Below are positions 46,958 through 55,890 of a stretch of DNA of 64,000 nt, piece by piece; within the stretch, counting starts at the first letter, position 1, and every line of letters starts with the position of its first letter. Made by a program: the position numbers and the translations under genes. The stretch lies in contig NZ_JASGLW010000002.1 of assembly GCF_030156785.1 (NCBI RefSeq), positions 1-64,000 on the forward strand, given 5' to 3'. The notes below the pieces were generated by a model. That model did not search any database, was not told where the DNA came from, and worked only from the letters and a program-made list of their open reading frames with translations. The DNA comes from Methanohalophilus sp. (GTDB taxonomy: Archaea; Halobacteriota; Methanosarcinia; Methanosarcinales; Methanosarcinaceae).

Positions 46958-48003
46958 TGGAAGCAATTCATGAAGCAATTCATCACAGTGAACACATCCC
47001 GCAATGGAAGAAGAAGGAAATTGAGGATATCAAGGAACTTATTAATTCCTATCCGCTTTTCGGCATTGTTGGTGTCGGCGGAATTCCTGCAAAACAGCTT
47101 CAGTCCATGAGGAGAGTACTGAAAGACCTCGCGGTAATTAAAGTCTCACGAAACACTCTCATTAAGAGGGCACTTGAAGAGTCCTCTCCAGAACATGCAG
47201 AGATGGTTGATTTCCTTGAGGAACAATCAGCTCTTGTTTTCACAAATGAGAATCCTTTCAAGCTTTACAAATTACTTGAGAATAGCAAGACTCCTTCCCC
47301 TATAAAGGCAGGTGCAGTTGCACCACAGGATATTAAAGTGGAGAAGGGGCCAACAGGCTTCCCGCCAGGTCCTATTCTTGGTGACCTGCAAAGTGCAGGT
47401 ATCCCTGCTGCCATCGATAAGGGTAGCGTGGTTATCAGTCAGGATAAAGTCGTAGCTGCAAAGGGTGAAGTGGTTTCCCAGAAACTGGCATCCATGCTTG
47501 CAAGACTTGAGATTTATCCCGTGGAAGTAGGTCTTGATCTCAGGGCAGTGTTTGAGGATGGCTCAATATTCGGTCCGGATGTACTGGCCATTGATGAGGA
47601 TAAATACTTCTCAGATATTTCAATGGCAGCTCAGCAGGCCTTTAACCTAGCTGTTAACGTGGCATATCCAACAAGTGCTACAATCAGCACTCTCATTTCA
47701 AAAGCCGTTTCAGAGGCAAAGAACCTCGGAATCAATGCCGCAATTACGGAGCCGGAAATTATGGATATCCTCCTTTCCAAGGCACAGTCACAAATGCTTT
47801 CCCTTGCTTCTGCTATAGCAGAGAAGGATGCAAATGCTGTGGATGAGGAATTGAGTTCAGCACTTGGGGCAGCAGCTCAGAGTGCTGCAGAAGCGGTGGC
47901 ACCTGCAGCAGTTGAAGAAGCTCCTGAAGAAGAGAACGAAGAAGAGGATGAAAAAGAATCCGAAGAGGAAGGAATGGTCGGACTCGGCGCACTCTTTGGT
48001 TAA
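46954..48003 (+). CDS. rpl10: Ribosomal protein L10 (P0)
   Basis: L10 (P0) anchors the L12 dimers on the ribosome stalk. The 349-residue archaeal form has the conserved rRNA-binding N-terminus (PQWKKKEIEDIKELI, VSRNTLIKRALE), the archaeal insertion, and the C-terminal helical spine with an Ala/Glu-rich hinge ending EEEGMVGLGALFG. ATG codons at 46954 and 46957 are adjacent; the first overlaps the L1 stop. Confidence 0.96.
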   Translation: MMEAIHEAIHHSEHIPQWKKKEIEDIKELINSYPLFGIVGVGGIPAKQLQSMRRVLKDLAVIKVSRNTLIKRALEESSPEHAEMVDFLEEQSALVFTNENPFKLYKLLENSKTPSPIKAGAVAPQDIKVEKGPTGFPPGPILGDLQSAGIPAAIDKGSVVISQDKVVAAKGEVVSQKLASMLARLEIYPVEVGLDLRAVFEDGSIFGPDVLAIDEDKYFSDISMAAQQAFNLAVNVAYPTSATISTLISKAVSEAKNLGINAAITEPEIMDILLSKAQSQMLSLASAIAEKDANAVDEELSSALGAAAQSAAEAVAPAAVEEAPEEENEEEDEKESEEEGMVGLGALFG

Positions 48004-48028
48004 ATTTGATATTAATTAGGTGATTTAA

Positions 48029-48340
48029 ATGGAATACATATATGCAGCACTTTTACTCCACAACGCAGAAAAGGAGATTACAGAAGAAGCAGTAAACGCT
48101 GTTCTCAAAGCAGCAGGTATCGAAGTAGATGAAGCACGCACAAAAGCACTCGTTGCAGCACTTGATGGCGTAGACATTGCAGAAGCAATGGCAACTGCAG
48201 CAGTTGCAGCAGCTCCAGCAGTCGCAGCAGCTCCAGCAGCAGTTGAAGAGGCACCCGCAGCAGAAGAAGAAGCTGCAGAAGAAGATGCAGAGGAAGCAGA
48301 AGAGAGCGGCATGGCCGGTCTTGGTGCACTATTTGGTTAA
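48029..48340 (+). CDS. rpl12: Ribosomal protein L12 (P1)
   Basis: The 103-residue archaeal L12 has an N-terminal dimerisation domain ([20 protein letters not shown]), an alanine- and glutamate-rich hinge (about 55-90) and the conserved C-terminal tail [10 protein letters not shown] shared with L10. The hinge is encoded by GCA-rich repeats, which is normal for this gene. It is preceded by an AGGTGA ribosome site and ends the L1 operon. Confidence 0.97.
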   Translation: MEYIYAALLLHNAEKEITEEAVNAVLKAAGIEVDEARTKALVAALDGVDIAEAMATAAVAAAPAVAAAPAAVEEAPAAEEEAAEEDAEEAEESGMAGLGALFG

Positions 48341-48435
48341 ATTGGATGGCAATGTCCGCAATTTTGCGGGCACAATTTTTCTTTTTTTATATCTAAGGGC
48401 TTAACTTATCTGTTTTCAAGACTAATAGACAACAA

Positions 48436-49404
48436 ATGTTCGATTTTAATACTGCAGTGCGTGCTCTGTGGCAGATGCGAGTTCGTAAACGTCCCTTTGT
48501 CCTGTCTCATGGAATTAATTCAACCTGTAATATGCAATGCAGTTTTTGTGATTACTGGCGTGAAGAAAAACAGGAAATGGAGGTTGAAGAAATTTTCTCC
48601 ATGCTGGATGATGCAAAGGACTTTGGAATTGGGGTTTATAATGCATGGACTGTTGAGCCTCTGATGAGATCTGAATTACCGGAAATTCTTGGACATGCTC
48701 ATTCATTGGGATTAACCACATCCCTTGTGACCAATGGCCTTTTGCTGAAAAAACGGCTTTCAGAACTTACTGATCTTGATTATCTCTCAGTTTCAGTTGA
48801 TGGGATTAAGACGTATCGTGATGCACGAGGAGTGGATTTTTCCCGCATACTCCCAGGAATTGAACAGGCTGTGTCCACTTTTGAAAAACCTGTTCTACTA
48901 AACTGTGTCATCAGCAACAAAAATCTCCATGAACTTCGTGATCTTGTGCTGCTTGCAAATGATCTTGGTGCTATGATTTCCTTTGAGCCAATGTATGAAT
49001 TTACCAGCATTGGAAGTAATGTATGGAATGAAATCGGAGTGCGGGATAAGCATCAGCACAGAAAGGCAGTTGAAGAACTGATCCATATGAAAGAGGCAGG
49101 ATATCCGATAATCAATTCAAAAACTTATCTTCGGATGGTCAGGGATATGCGACCTCTGTGGAGGTGCCACGCTCCGAATATTGTAATTGGGGTGTCGCAA
49201 GAGGGAATGGTTTATACTTGCAGGGTTCACCGGGATCCTCTTGCAGATATTCGTGATGGATTTGAAAAAGTATGGAACCAATGCTGGAAAAAGATGCAGG
49301 AGACAGCATCTTCCTGTGAAGGCTGTCTTTTTTTCGGATATGCGGAAAACAGTATGATGTACTCTTTTAATCCGGAAGTCATTCGTTATTATCAGTGGAT
49401 GTAA
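48436..49404 (+). CDS. Radical SAM protein with C-terminal cysteine cluster
   Basis: The 322-residue protein has the radical SAM motif CNMQCSFC near residue 31 and a TIM-barrel core. A C-terminal region with further cysteines (CHAPN, TCRVH, SCEGCLF) points to a SPASM-like auxiliary cluster. It belongs to the broad MoaA/PqqE-like group; the substrate is unknown. Its last 26 bases overlap the convergent SAM hydrolase gene. Confidence 0.82.
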   Translation: MFDFNTAVRALWQMRVRKRPFVLSHGINSTCNMQCSFCDYWREEKQEMEVEEIFSMLDDAKDFGIGVYNAWTVEPLMRSELPEILGHAHSLGLTTSLVTNGLLLKKRLSELTDLDYLSVSVDGIKTYRDARGVDFSRILPGIEQAVSTFEKPVLLNCVISNKNLHELRDLVLLANDLGAMISFEPMYEFTSIGSNVWNEIGVRDKHQHRKAVEELIHMKEAGYPIINSKTYLRMVRDMRPLWRCHAPNIVIGVSQEGMVYTCRVHRDPLADIRDGFEKVWNQCWKKMQETASSCEGCLFFGYAENSMMYSFNPEVIRYYQWM

Positions 49405-50170
49405 TCTTCTGAAGACATATTGCAGGATGGCCTGAGATTGAAAGCATTTCTGCAGCATTGCCCATACTCACTGCAATTTCAAGGAATCCATGGCTTCCAA
49501 TTAATGCAATTGTTTCTTCAGGATTTGAATTTGCGTAAGTCTCGACAAACCTGATATCATTTCCTTCAAGTTTAAGAATATCTCTTGGTTTTAGAATGTT
49601 ACACAATGAATGGGCAGGAATACTTGTAATTACATTTCCAAAGTCATCCACATAGTTGACTTTACCTCTGATTGTATCGGTTTCAATTATTGCTTCTTCA
49701 AGATTGAGGCAAACATAGCAGTCGCTTGGTTTGGCCAAATCCTCTACATTCCTTCCGGCTGCGAGATATGCACCAACAGGTGCAAATACATCTCGACCAT
49801 GGAACGTTGAGGAGATTTCCGGGAAGAGCCTGTCTACCTGAATTGTCCATACCTTCATTTTCCTGCATCTGTGAGCTGCGGGAATCATTAGCCCGTTGTC
49901 AGGTCCTACAAAATATTGTCCACCGGCTTCCAGTATGAGGGCTTTTCGGCATGTTCCAACTCCAGGATCTACCACTGCCACATGAACCGTTCCTTTCGGG
50001 AAAAGGTATGCTGTGTTGTAAAGGACAAAAGCTCCTGTAAGAATATCTCCCAGTGGCACTGTGTGAGAAATATCGACAATAGTAACATCTTTGCATATGT
50101 TCAGAATAACAGCTTTCATGGCTGCCGGATACAAAGTCCCGAAATCTGTTGTCAGGGTAACTAATGCCAT
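49379..50170 (-). CDS. S-adenosyl-L-methionine hydrolase (adenosine-forming), DUF62
   Basis: The enzyme splits SAM to adenosine and methionine. The 263-residue protein has the DUF62 N-terminus ALVTLTTDFGT, the VVDPGVGT and GPDNGLMIPA motifs and the C-terminal domain with YVDDFGNVITSIP. It overlaps the convergent radical SAM gene. In methanogens it could limit SAM levels or serve a special pathway; neither is shown by the sequence. Confidence 0.92.
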   Translation of the reverse strand: MALVTLTTDFGTLYPAAMKAVILNICKDVTIVDISHTVPLGDILTGAFVLYNTAYLFPKGTVHVAVVDPGVGTCRKALILEAGGQYFVGPDNGLMIPAAHRCRKMKVWTIQVDRLFPEISSTFHGRDVFAPVGAYLAAGRNVEDLAKPSDCYVCLNLEEAIIETDTIRGKVNYVDDFGNVITSIPAHSLCNILKPRDILKLEGNDIRFVETYANSNPEETIALIGSHGFLEIAVSMGNAAEMLSISGHPAICLQKITSTDNNE

Positions 50171-50283
50171 CAGTATATTATTGTTTTTCAGATTATTACT
50201 GTCTTTTCCTCCTCTTAAATAGAGCTTCCAAGTTGGATTATGTTTCAGGAGGATTAAGGCATAGTTTTCCTTTTCATGCTAAA

Positions 50284-50297
50284 ACAAATATATTTGT
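50284..50297. promoter_or_regulatory. Perfect 14-bp palindrome upstream of the symporter gene
   Basis: ACAAATATATTTGT is a perfect palindrome about 83 bp before the symporter ATG, upstream of the likely TATA box (AATTATATATTT, about 50323-50335). Its position and symmetry fit an operator for a dimeric regulator. It also lies 114 bp before the leftward SAM hydrolase gene, so either gene could be the target. Confidence 0.4.
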
Positions 50298-50379
50298 GAA
50301 CAAGTAAAGTTGATTTTTTGAGTAATTATATATTTTAGCATTTACTTTCTATCAACACTTAATCAATTGAGGAATCACT

Positions 50380-52305
50380 ATGGATGCATATCAACTGTTT
50401 ATCGTATTACTTGCACTCTATCTGGGTGTACTGATAGCAATTGGTTGGTACTTTACAAAACGGCAGAAAACCGTTACCGACTTCTGGCTTGCAGGAAGGA
50501 GAATTGGTACTATTGGTGTTGGATTCTCCTCTGCTGCATCGTGGTTAACTACAGGCGGTATCCTCGCAGTTATTGGTTTTTTCATGCTGCTTGGTATGGG
50601 CTCCATCTGGGGCTTTGTTGCCCCCAATATTCTTGCACTTTTGATCATTGCCATGTTTGTCAAGAAAATCAAGAGCCTCCCGACCATCACACAACCTGAA
50701 TTGCTTGAGCAGCGTTACAGTTCGGCAATTCGTGCACCTGTGGGAATCATCATTACAATAGTAATGATCCTTTTTGCTGTAGCTGATATTAAAGGCTTTA
50801 CAATGGTTCTTCAAGTATTCTATGGTCTGAACCCAGTTTATGCAGCACTTCTGGTAGCTCTGGCAGTTTCTGTTTATGTTATCCTTGGAGGGTTACATGC
50901 AGTTGTCTGGACTGATGTAATGCAGTTTATGTTCCTGATGTTGGTAACACTTGTAATAGCAGTATTTTCAGTGGGTGCTGCAACCGGTGGGGCAGGAGCT
51001 CCGGCGGATGCCGCGGAATTATTCTCTTCAGTTCCTTCAAACTGGTGGAATCCCCTGAGTATAGGTATTCCGATGATCTTAATTTACATCATCGCAATCA
51101 TTCCAGGATGGATCACTGAGCAGGATCCATGGCAGAAAGTCTGGGCGGCCAAGGATTCAAAGTCTTCCCGTAATGGTCTATTACTTGGTTCAGTTTTGAT
51201 TACAATTGTCTTTGCAGCTTGTGCAATTATTGCCATCGCTCTGAGTTCGATTTATCCTGAAATACCGGCGTCTTTCGAGGAAATTGGGATGGGGGCTATG
51301 GCACAGGCAGAACCTGCGATGCTTATGTTCATCAATTCGTATTTCTCTCCCATGGTAATTTCTGTATTGTCCATAGGTCTTGTTGCAGCTGCAATGTCTT
51401 CGGCAGACACCTTCGCAACTTCGGGTGCCTCTTCTCTTTCACGTGACGTCTACCAGCGTTTCATCAAGCCGGATGCAACAATGAAGGAAATGCTTACCGT
51501 CAACCGCATCTGTGTCCTTATTATTGTTGCAGCGGCTACAATTGGTTCATTCCTGATTGATGGTATCATTGCCGCAATTCATATTGCAACTTTCATCGCC
51601 AGTGCCTCCTATTTCTTCCCTTTGATGGGAGGTCTGTATTGGAAACGTGCAACCAAGGAGGGCGCATTGGCAGGATTGATTGTAGGAGGTGTCTCCCAGA
51701 TCTCCCTTATTGTATATGATCTCTACATGACACCGCCGTTATCAACGCCGTACCTTGAAAGCATTCATCCGATCCTGATGAACCATGGAATTATTGTGGG
51801 TATGCTTCTCAGTGGCGTTGCTTTCTTTGGCGTTTCTCTTGCAACAAAACCTTCAAGCAGTATTAACCTCGCTCCTTTCTTCGAAGATGAGGCAGAAAAT
51901 CTTGCTGCAGATGAGGCAAAAGCTGTAGATGAGAATGATCCTGATTTCCAGACATTCCTTACAACAATCCAGGAACAAGCGGTTGGAGAACGTGCTCATT
52001 TGCATGTGAAAATGGAATGTTCTGCATCAATTAATTGGAAGAGATTTGTTGATGTACTGCGTAACAACTATCCCGCATGGGTTACATCTGCAGGTATTGA
52101 TTCTATTTACAGGCTTGTTCAGGCAGACATGCTTGCATGCGTTTCAATTACCAGAGGTAACAATGACAAGGAAATCTGGTTTGCATCAGAGCCAAATGTA
52201 AGTGAAATGGAGATCCATAAAAAAGAACTCTTTGTTGCATACAATGAAGTATCCAAGGCACTTGAGAGTATTGGGCTCTTCATTAGTATCCCTGAAAAAG
52301 ACTAA
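50380..52305 (+). CDS. Sodium/solute symporter (SSS family) with cytoplasmic C-terminal domain
   Basis: The 641-residue protein has 12 to 13 membrane helices over about 510 residues, with the SSS motifs DFWLAGRRIG, FSSAASWLTTGG, GGLHAVVWTDVMQF and SADTFATSGASSLSRD. The remaining 130 residues form a soluble tail (about 515-641), acidic at first and then folded-looking. Solutes in the family include proline, pantothenate and sugars; the substrate here is unknown. It is followed by a strong intrinsic-type terminator hairpin. Confidence 0.9.
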   Translation: MDAYQLFIVLLALYLGVLIAIGWYFTKRQKTVTDFWLAGRRIGTIGVGFSSAASWLTTGGILAVIGFFMLLGMGSIWGFVAPNILALLIIAMFVKKIKSLPTITQPELLEQRYSSAIRAPVGIIITIVMILFAVADIKGFTMVLQVFYGLNPVYAALLVALAVSVYVILGGLHAVVWTDVMQFMFLMLVTLVIAVFSVGAATGGAGAPADAAELFSSVPSNWWNPLSIGIPMILIYIIAIIPGWITEQDPWQKVWAAKDSKSSRNGLLLGSVLITIVFAACAIIAIALSSIYPEIPASFEEIGMGAMAQAEPAMLMFINSYFSPMVISVLSIGLVAAAMSSADTFATSGASSLSRDVYQRFIKPDATMKEMLTVNRICVLIIVAAATIGSFLIDGIIAAIHIATFIASASYFFPLMGGLYWKRATKEGALAGLIVGGVSQISLIVYDLYMTPPLSTPYLESIHPILMNHGIIVGMLLSGVAFFGVSLATKPSSSINLAPFFEDEAENLAADEAKAVDENDPDFQTFLTTIQEQAVGERAHLHVKMECSASINWKRFVDVLRNNYPAWVTSAGIDSIYRLVQADMLACVSITRGNNDKEIWFASEPNVSEMEIHKKELFVAYNEVSKALESIGLFISIPEKD

Positions 52306-52314
52306 CTTCACAAT

Positions 52315-52346
52315 GCCTCCTTTATGAAGGAGGCGTTATCTTTTTT
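52315..52346 (+). terminator. Terminator hairpin after the symporter gene
   Basis: GCCTCCTT (52315-52322) and AAGGAGGC (52327-52334) form a perfect 8-bp stem with a TATG loop, followed by a T-run at 52341-52346. It lies nine bases after the symporter stop. Its loop contains the ATG at 52324 that opens the next reading frame, which argues against that ATG as a start. Confidence 0.75.
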
Positions 52347-52362
52347 ACATAGGTTGACTGTG

Positions 52363-53277
52363 ATGAGTATAATGGATAGCAAAGCTGTTTGCATTTTTCT
52401 TATGATCCTGTTTTCCGTTGTTTTTGCAGGTGGATGTGTTGATGAACTGGTAACTGGTCATGATGAGGGATCTGTAAATATTTCCGATTATGAACTCATT
52501 TTTCATGGAAAACAAGCAAATGCATCGACTTTAAATGAGACCACTTTTTACCTGACGACGGACGGCTTTGCAACAGGCGTTTATGCTCTGGATAATGCCT
52601 CATCTATTGAAATAGTACCTATGGAAGATCTCACAAACATGGGAAACGAGCCCATTTACGACATAGTAATAATTGCAGAAGACTCCAGTAATGTAACTGA
52701 TGTTGAGGAAACTTTAAGGCATCTTTCTTCTCTGAAAGAAGCTACAGATCTGAATTTTACAATTAAGGAGCGCGTGATCAAGGGGCAAAAAAGACAGGTG
52801 ATAGATTTTAACCGATCAATTACTGGATTTGTTGCCTTTAAAATGGCAGTGCCATTGGGGCAGGATTTCATTTATATGCCTACACACGATTCGGTGCTGC
52901 GAATAGTCCTTCCGCCAGGTTACACTACAGGAAATCCATTCTTAGGAAAAGTTCAGCCGGAGGCTAATTTCACTTACTATGATGAAAGTGGCAGGCAGGT
53001 TCTTGTATGGCTGGAACTGCAGAGGAAATCATCTTCATTACTATCAATGGATTTCTTTAACATAACCGCCAAAAGACTGCACGATGAGGACACTGTGGAA
53101 TATAGGCCTGTTGTCCTTAGGTTCTATAGGACTTACGCATCCACAGGGCTCTTAATCGGGACTTCTATACTTAGTATTGCAACGTTTGTAGTTGCCTTAA
53201 ATTACGCTTTAACCCGGCGCAAGCTTGAAGAGAGGATTAAGGAAATAGAACAAACAGATCAACGCAAAAAAGATTGA
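52363..53277 (+). CDS. DUF5803-like membrane-anchored lipoprotein
   Basis: The 304-residue protein has an N-terminal signal ending in FAGGC, a lipobox-like motif with the cysteine near residue 25. An extracellular domain of about 220 residues follows, then one membrane helix (TGLLIGTSILSIATFVVALNYA-type, near 265-285) and a basic/acidic coiled tail (RRKLEERIKEIEQT). This resembles the DUF5803 family. The ATG at 52363, with AGGT before it, is preferred over the ATG in the terminator loop. Confidence 0.65.
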   Translation: MSIMDSKAVCIFLMILFSVVFAGGCVDELVTGHDEGSVNISDYELIFHGKQANASTLNETTFYLTTDGFATGVYALDNASSIEIVPMEDLTNMGNEPIYDIVIIAEDSSNVTDVEETLRHLSSLKEATDLNFTIKERVIKGQKRQVIDFNRSITGFVAFKMAVPLGQDFIYMPTHDSVLRIVLPPGYTTGNPFLGKVQPEANFTYYDESGRQVLVWLELQRKSSSLLSMDFFNITAKRLHDEDTVEYRPVVLRFYRTYASTGLLIGTSILSIATFVVALNYALTRRKLEERIKEIEQTDQRKKD

Positions 53278-53284
53278 AGCACTT

Positions 53285-54031
53285 TCAAATTTCAAGCTGC
53301 ATGCCGTCATATCCCAGTGGATATTCTTTGCTTGCCTCTACATGTGGTTTGAAATAGTGGCTCAGATGCGTCAAAACAATATTTTTCGCATGGATACGTT
53401 TCCCGAGTTCCATTGCCTCTATGGCATCCATGTGCTTTTTTATGTGGAAGATGGATCTATCCGGTACAATAGCATCTGCGATAAGAAGATCAGGACTATC
53501 CATAACTTCAAGGCTCTTTTCAAGGAACTCACTTTCAGAATCGCCAGTGAACACAACCTTTTTGACTCCTTCCTGAATCATCACCCCAACGGCCCTTTTG
53601 TAAGGGCGGTGTTTTACCTCGAAAAGTGTGAACTTAAGACCAATGAGTTCAAAGGGTTTGTACATAGGGATATCATGCCGCTTTGGTCCCAAAAATGAAA
53701 GGTAATCTACGATATAATCAAGGGTTTCCGTAATCCCGTAGACATCAACTTTATATTGCACGCGGTGGAATTCTGCAAAACCTGTGAAATGGTCGTAGTG
53801 GCCATGTGTCCATATCACTCCGTCAACATGCTCAACTCCGTTTTTCAGAAGCTGTGCACGAAGATCCGGTCCAGTGTCGATAAGCACTTTTCCATACTCA
53901 TTTTCCACTAGCAAGGAGCTTCGAAGTCTCTGGCTTTTGGTTCCTCTCTGTGCATCGTTACAGGTAGGACAATGGCATCCAATTATAGGTGTTCCGGGAG
54001 CATCACCGGTACCAAGTAACGTGATTTTCAT
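53285..54031 (-). CDS. MBL-fold metallohydrolase (PhnP-like)
   Basis: The 248-residue protein has the metallo-beta-lactamase metal-binding motif THGHYDHFTGF, a C-terminal VLTHLSHYF histidine, and an N-terminal GTGDAPGTP segment with CHCPTC, typical of PhnP-like phosphodiesterases. The Cys residues may bind an extra zinc. Substrates could be cyclic phosphodiesters. It converges with the DUF5803-like gene, eight bases away. Confidence 0.88.
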   Translation of the reverse strand: MKITLLGTGDAPGTPIIGCHCPTCNDAQRGTKSQRLRSSLLVENEYGKVLIDTGPDLRAQLLKNGVEHVDGVIWTHGHYDHFTGFAEFHRVQYKVDVYGITETLDYIVDYLSFLGPKRHDIPMYKPFELIGLKFTLFEVKHRPYKRAVGVMIQEGVKKVVFTGDSESEFLEKSLEVMDSPDLLIADAIVPDRSIFHIKKHMDAIEAMELGKRIHAKNIVLTHLSHYFKPHVEASKEYPLGYDGMQLEI

Positions 54032-54046
54032 AAGCTACCCCCGTTT

Positions 54047-55330
54047 TCATGTAAAATTGCGACGTATATATTCATCCGATTTGATGATATCTCTTGCATT
54101 GAATATTTCAATTGCATTAAGGAGATCCTCCTGTGAGAGTTCAGTCCTCTCTTCAAGGAGGGCAGATAGGACGCTTTCCCTGATTATCATTCTGAGGTCG
54201 GAACCTGTGTATCCTTCGGAGAGTTCTGCAATTTCTTCAGTATTTATTTCACCTTTAATTTTTTGAGTAACAATATCAAGGATTTCCTTTCGCATCTCAA
54301 GATCGGGTAACGGGAATTCCATTATTTCATCAAAACGTCTCCATGCAGCAGAATCAAGCATTTGCGGATGGTTTGTTGCAGCTATCAGCAGAACGCCATT
54401 GTTTGTCAGGCTAATACTATCAATGGCCTTCAGGAGAGTGTTAACTGCTCTTTTCAGAGCTGCATGCTCGTCGGAAGTTCGGGTTTTGGCGATAAAATCG
54501 AATTCATCAATAAACAGGATGCAGGGGTTTAACCTCTTAGCCAGTTCGAAAACCCTGTCAATATTCTTGGCTGTTTCTCCCAGATACTGATCGGTTATCA
54601 TGGAAAGCTTGACTTCTACAAAAGGCAAGGCAAGTTTTTCGGAGAGTGCCCTTGCAACTGACGTCTTTCCGGTACCTGGAGCTCCAACAAAGAGGATTTT
54701 TCCAACATCATAAAGACCTATTTCTTTTAGATAATCTCGATATGTAATCGCCTTGACAATTTTCTTAACTTTTTCTTTCTGTTTGGAGGTAAGGACAAGT
54801 TCATCAAGTGGCTGGATAATATCCTCGGGGGCGATGAGATGGGCAAGCTTGAGCATATCCTCGCCACCTTCTTCTTTGCTGATCTTTTCCTGAAGGGATT
54901 CCAGCCATTCCCTGTCTACTTCCTTGGGGCGGGTAAATTCCAGCGCAGCATTATAATCAGCATGCTCATGTTCACGTTTTTCAAAATAATATGCAAGGAC
55001 AGGGTTGTTGTTGATTCTCTCCGTTGAACTATCCTGTTTTTCAAACCACTTTGCAGCTATGTCAAAAGATGTAAGTTTTAATTTGTATCCAACATCATCG
55101 ATTTCAAGAAAGGGGATTCCTTGAATTTCAGCTTTTGGGTTATCTATTCCATATAGTTTTTCCAGATCTAAGAGCGATACTTTAACAGGTTTTGGAACAC
55201 CATTATATTGTCTGTTCCAGTAGTTTTTCCTGATATTGCGAGGTAGACTGTTTTCATCCAACTCTTTGTGATCGTTATAGATGCTGGTTGTGAGCAGCAG
55301 TTCAACAGCGTCGAGACTACTTTCTGACAT
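54047..55330 (-). CDS. AAA-family ATPase with a unique N-terminal domain
   Basis: The 427-residue product has an unrecognised N-terminal region of about 190 residues and one AAA domain. It shows Walker A GAPGTGKTS, Walker B CILFIDEFDFI, a sensor segment IAATNHPQML and AWRRFDEIMEF with the arginine fingers. The C-terminal lid is helical. It resembles proteasome-type and Cdc48-type AAA modules but with a distinct N-terminus, so the client is unknown. TTG at 55336 is an alternative start. Confidence 0.8.
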   Translation of the reverse strand: MSESSLDAVELLLTTSIYNDHKELDENSLPRNIRKNYWNRQYNGVPKPVKVSLLDLEKLYGIDNPKAEIQGIPFLEIDDVGYKLKLTSFDIAAKWFEKQDSSTERINNNPVLAYYFEKREHEHADYNAALEFTRPKEVDREWLESLQEKISKEEGGEDMLKLAHLIAPEDIIQPLDELVLTSKQKEKVKKIVKAITYRDYLKEIGLYDVGKILFVGAPGTGKTSVARALSEKLALPFVEVKLSMITDQYLGETAKNIDRVFELAKRLNPCILFIDEFDFIAKTRTSDEHAALKRAVNTLLKAIDSISLTNNGVLLIAATNHPQMLDSAAWRRFDEIMEFPLPDLEMRKEILDIVTQKIKGEINTEEIAELSEGYTGSDLRMIIRESVLSALLEERTELSQEDLLNAIEIFNARDIIKSDEYIRRNFT

Positions 55331-55413
55331 ATTCAAATTTTCTCCACAGTTTATAAAAAGTACTTCGAACCATACTGTTATGATTCTTTTTTAGATATAA
55401 TTTGTGCAAAAAA

Positions 55414-55890
55414 TCATGCTCTGCGGAAAATCCCGTTTTTAGGTTCGTAAACCTCTCCAGATTCAAGCAACTTGTGCAATGTATCCTCAAATTTCTCTTC
55501 ATCAAGGCCCATCGTTTTAACGAGGCTCATTAGTTCTGTGAAGGAGATGCTTTCCCCGGCGGGAATTTTTGAAAGTACAATCTCTTGGGGTTTGTTGGGT
55601 ATTGGTTTTTTTCCCTTTTTCTCCTTAATTTTGGACTTATCGAATTCTATCGTCGAAATTATTCTAGAATCCCCTTTCCCTACAAGAGATGCCTGCAATT
55701 TTGTTCTTATCAGGATGGCTTCCTCTAGATCAGTTGAATTATGGAATTGTCGCAGTTTTCTAAATCGGAGATTTGTACCACAGTTCTGACAGCGTACGCT
55801 TTTTTGCCCCCTATCATCCACTATCTGAGAATGTACTCGGCATTTCGGGCATACAACAACTACGTAATGTCTTTCCCATCCTGAACTCAT
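55414..55890 (-). CDS. Zinc-ribbon and winged-helix protein (DUF5817-like)
   Basis: The 158-residue product starts with a zinc ribbon (CPKCRVHSQI ... CQNCGTN, residues 14-39). A basic linker follows (KSKIKEKKGKKPIPNKP), then a C-terminal winged-helix-like domain (FTELMSLVKTMGLDEEKFEDTLHKLLESGEVYEPKNG). It may bind nucleic acid. Its start overlaps the stop of the cis-prenyltransferase homologue by four bases (ATGA), so the two are coupled. Confidence 0.72.
   Translation of the reverse strand: MSSGWERHYVVVVCPKCRVHSQIVDDRGQKSVRCQNCGTNLRFRKLRQFHNSTDLEEAILIRTKLQASLVGKGDSRIISTIEFDKSKIKEKKGKKPIPNKPQEIVLSKIPAGESISFTELMSLVKTMGLDEEKFEDTLHKLLESGEVYEPKNGIFRRA

Noticed and set aside
48180-48300. GCA/CAG-rich repeat as a microsatellite or regulatory repeat
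   Set aside because: It encodes the normal Ala/Glu hinge of L12.
52324-52362. Upstream ATG for the DUF5803-like gene
   Set aside because: This ATG lies in the loop of the symporter terminator; the ATG at 52363 has a ribosome site and a normal signal peptide.
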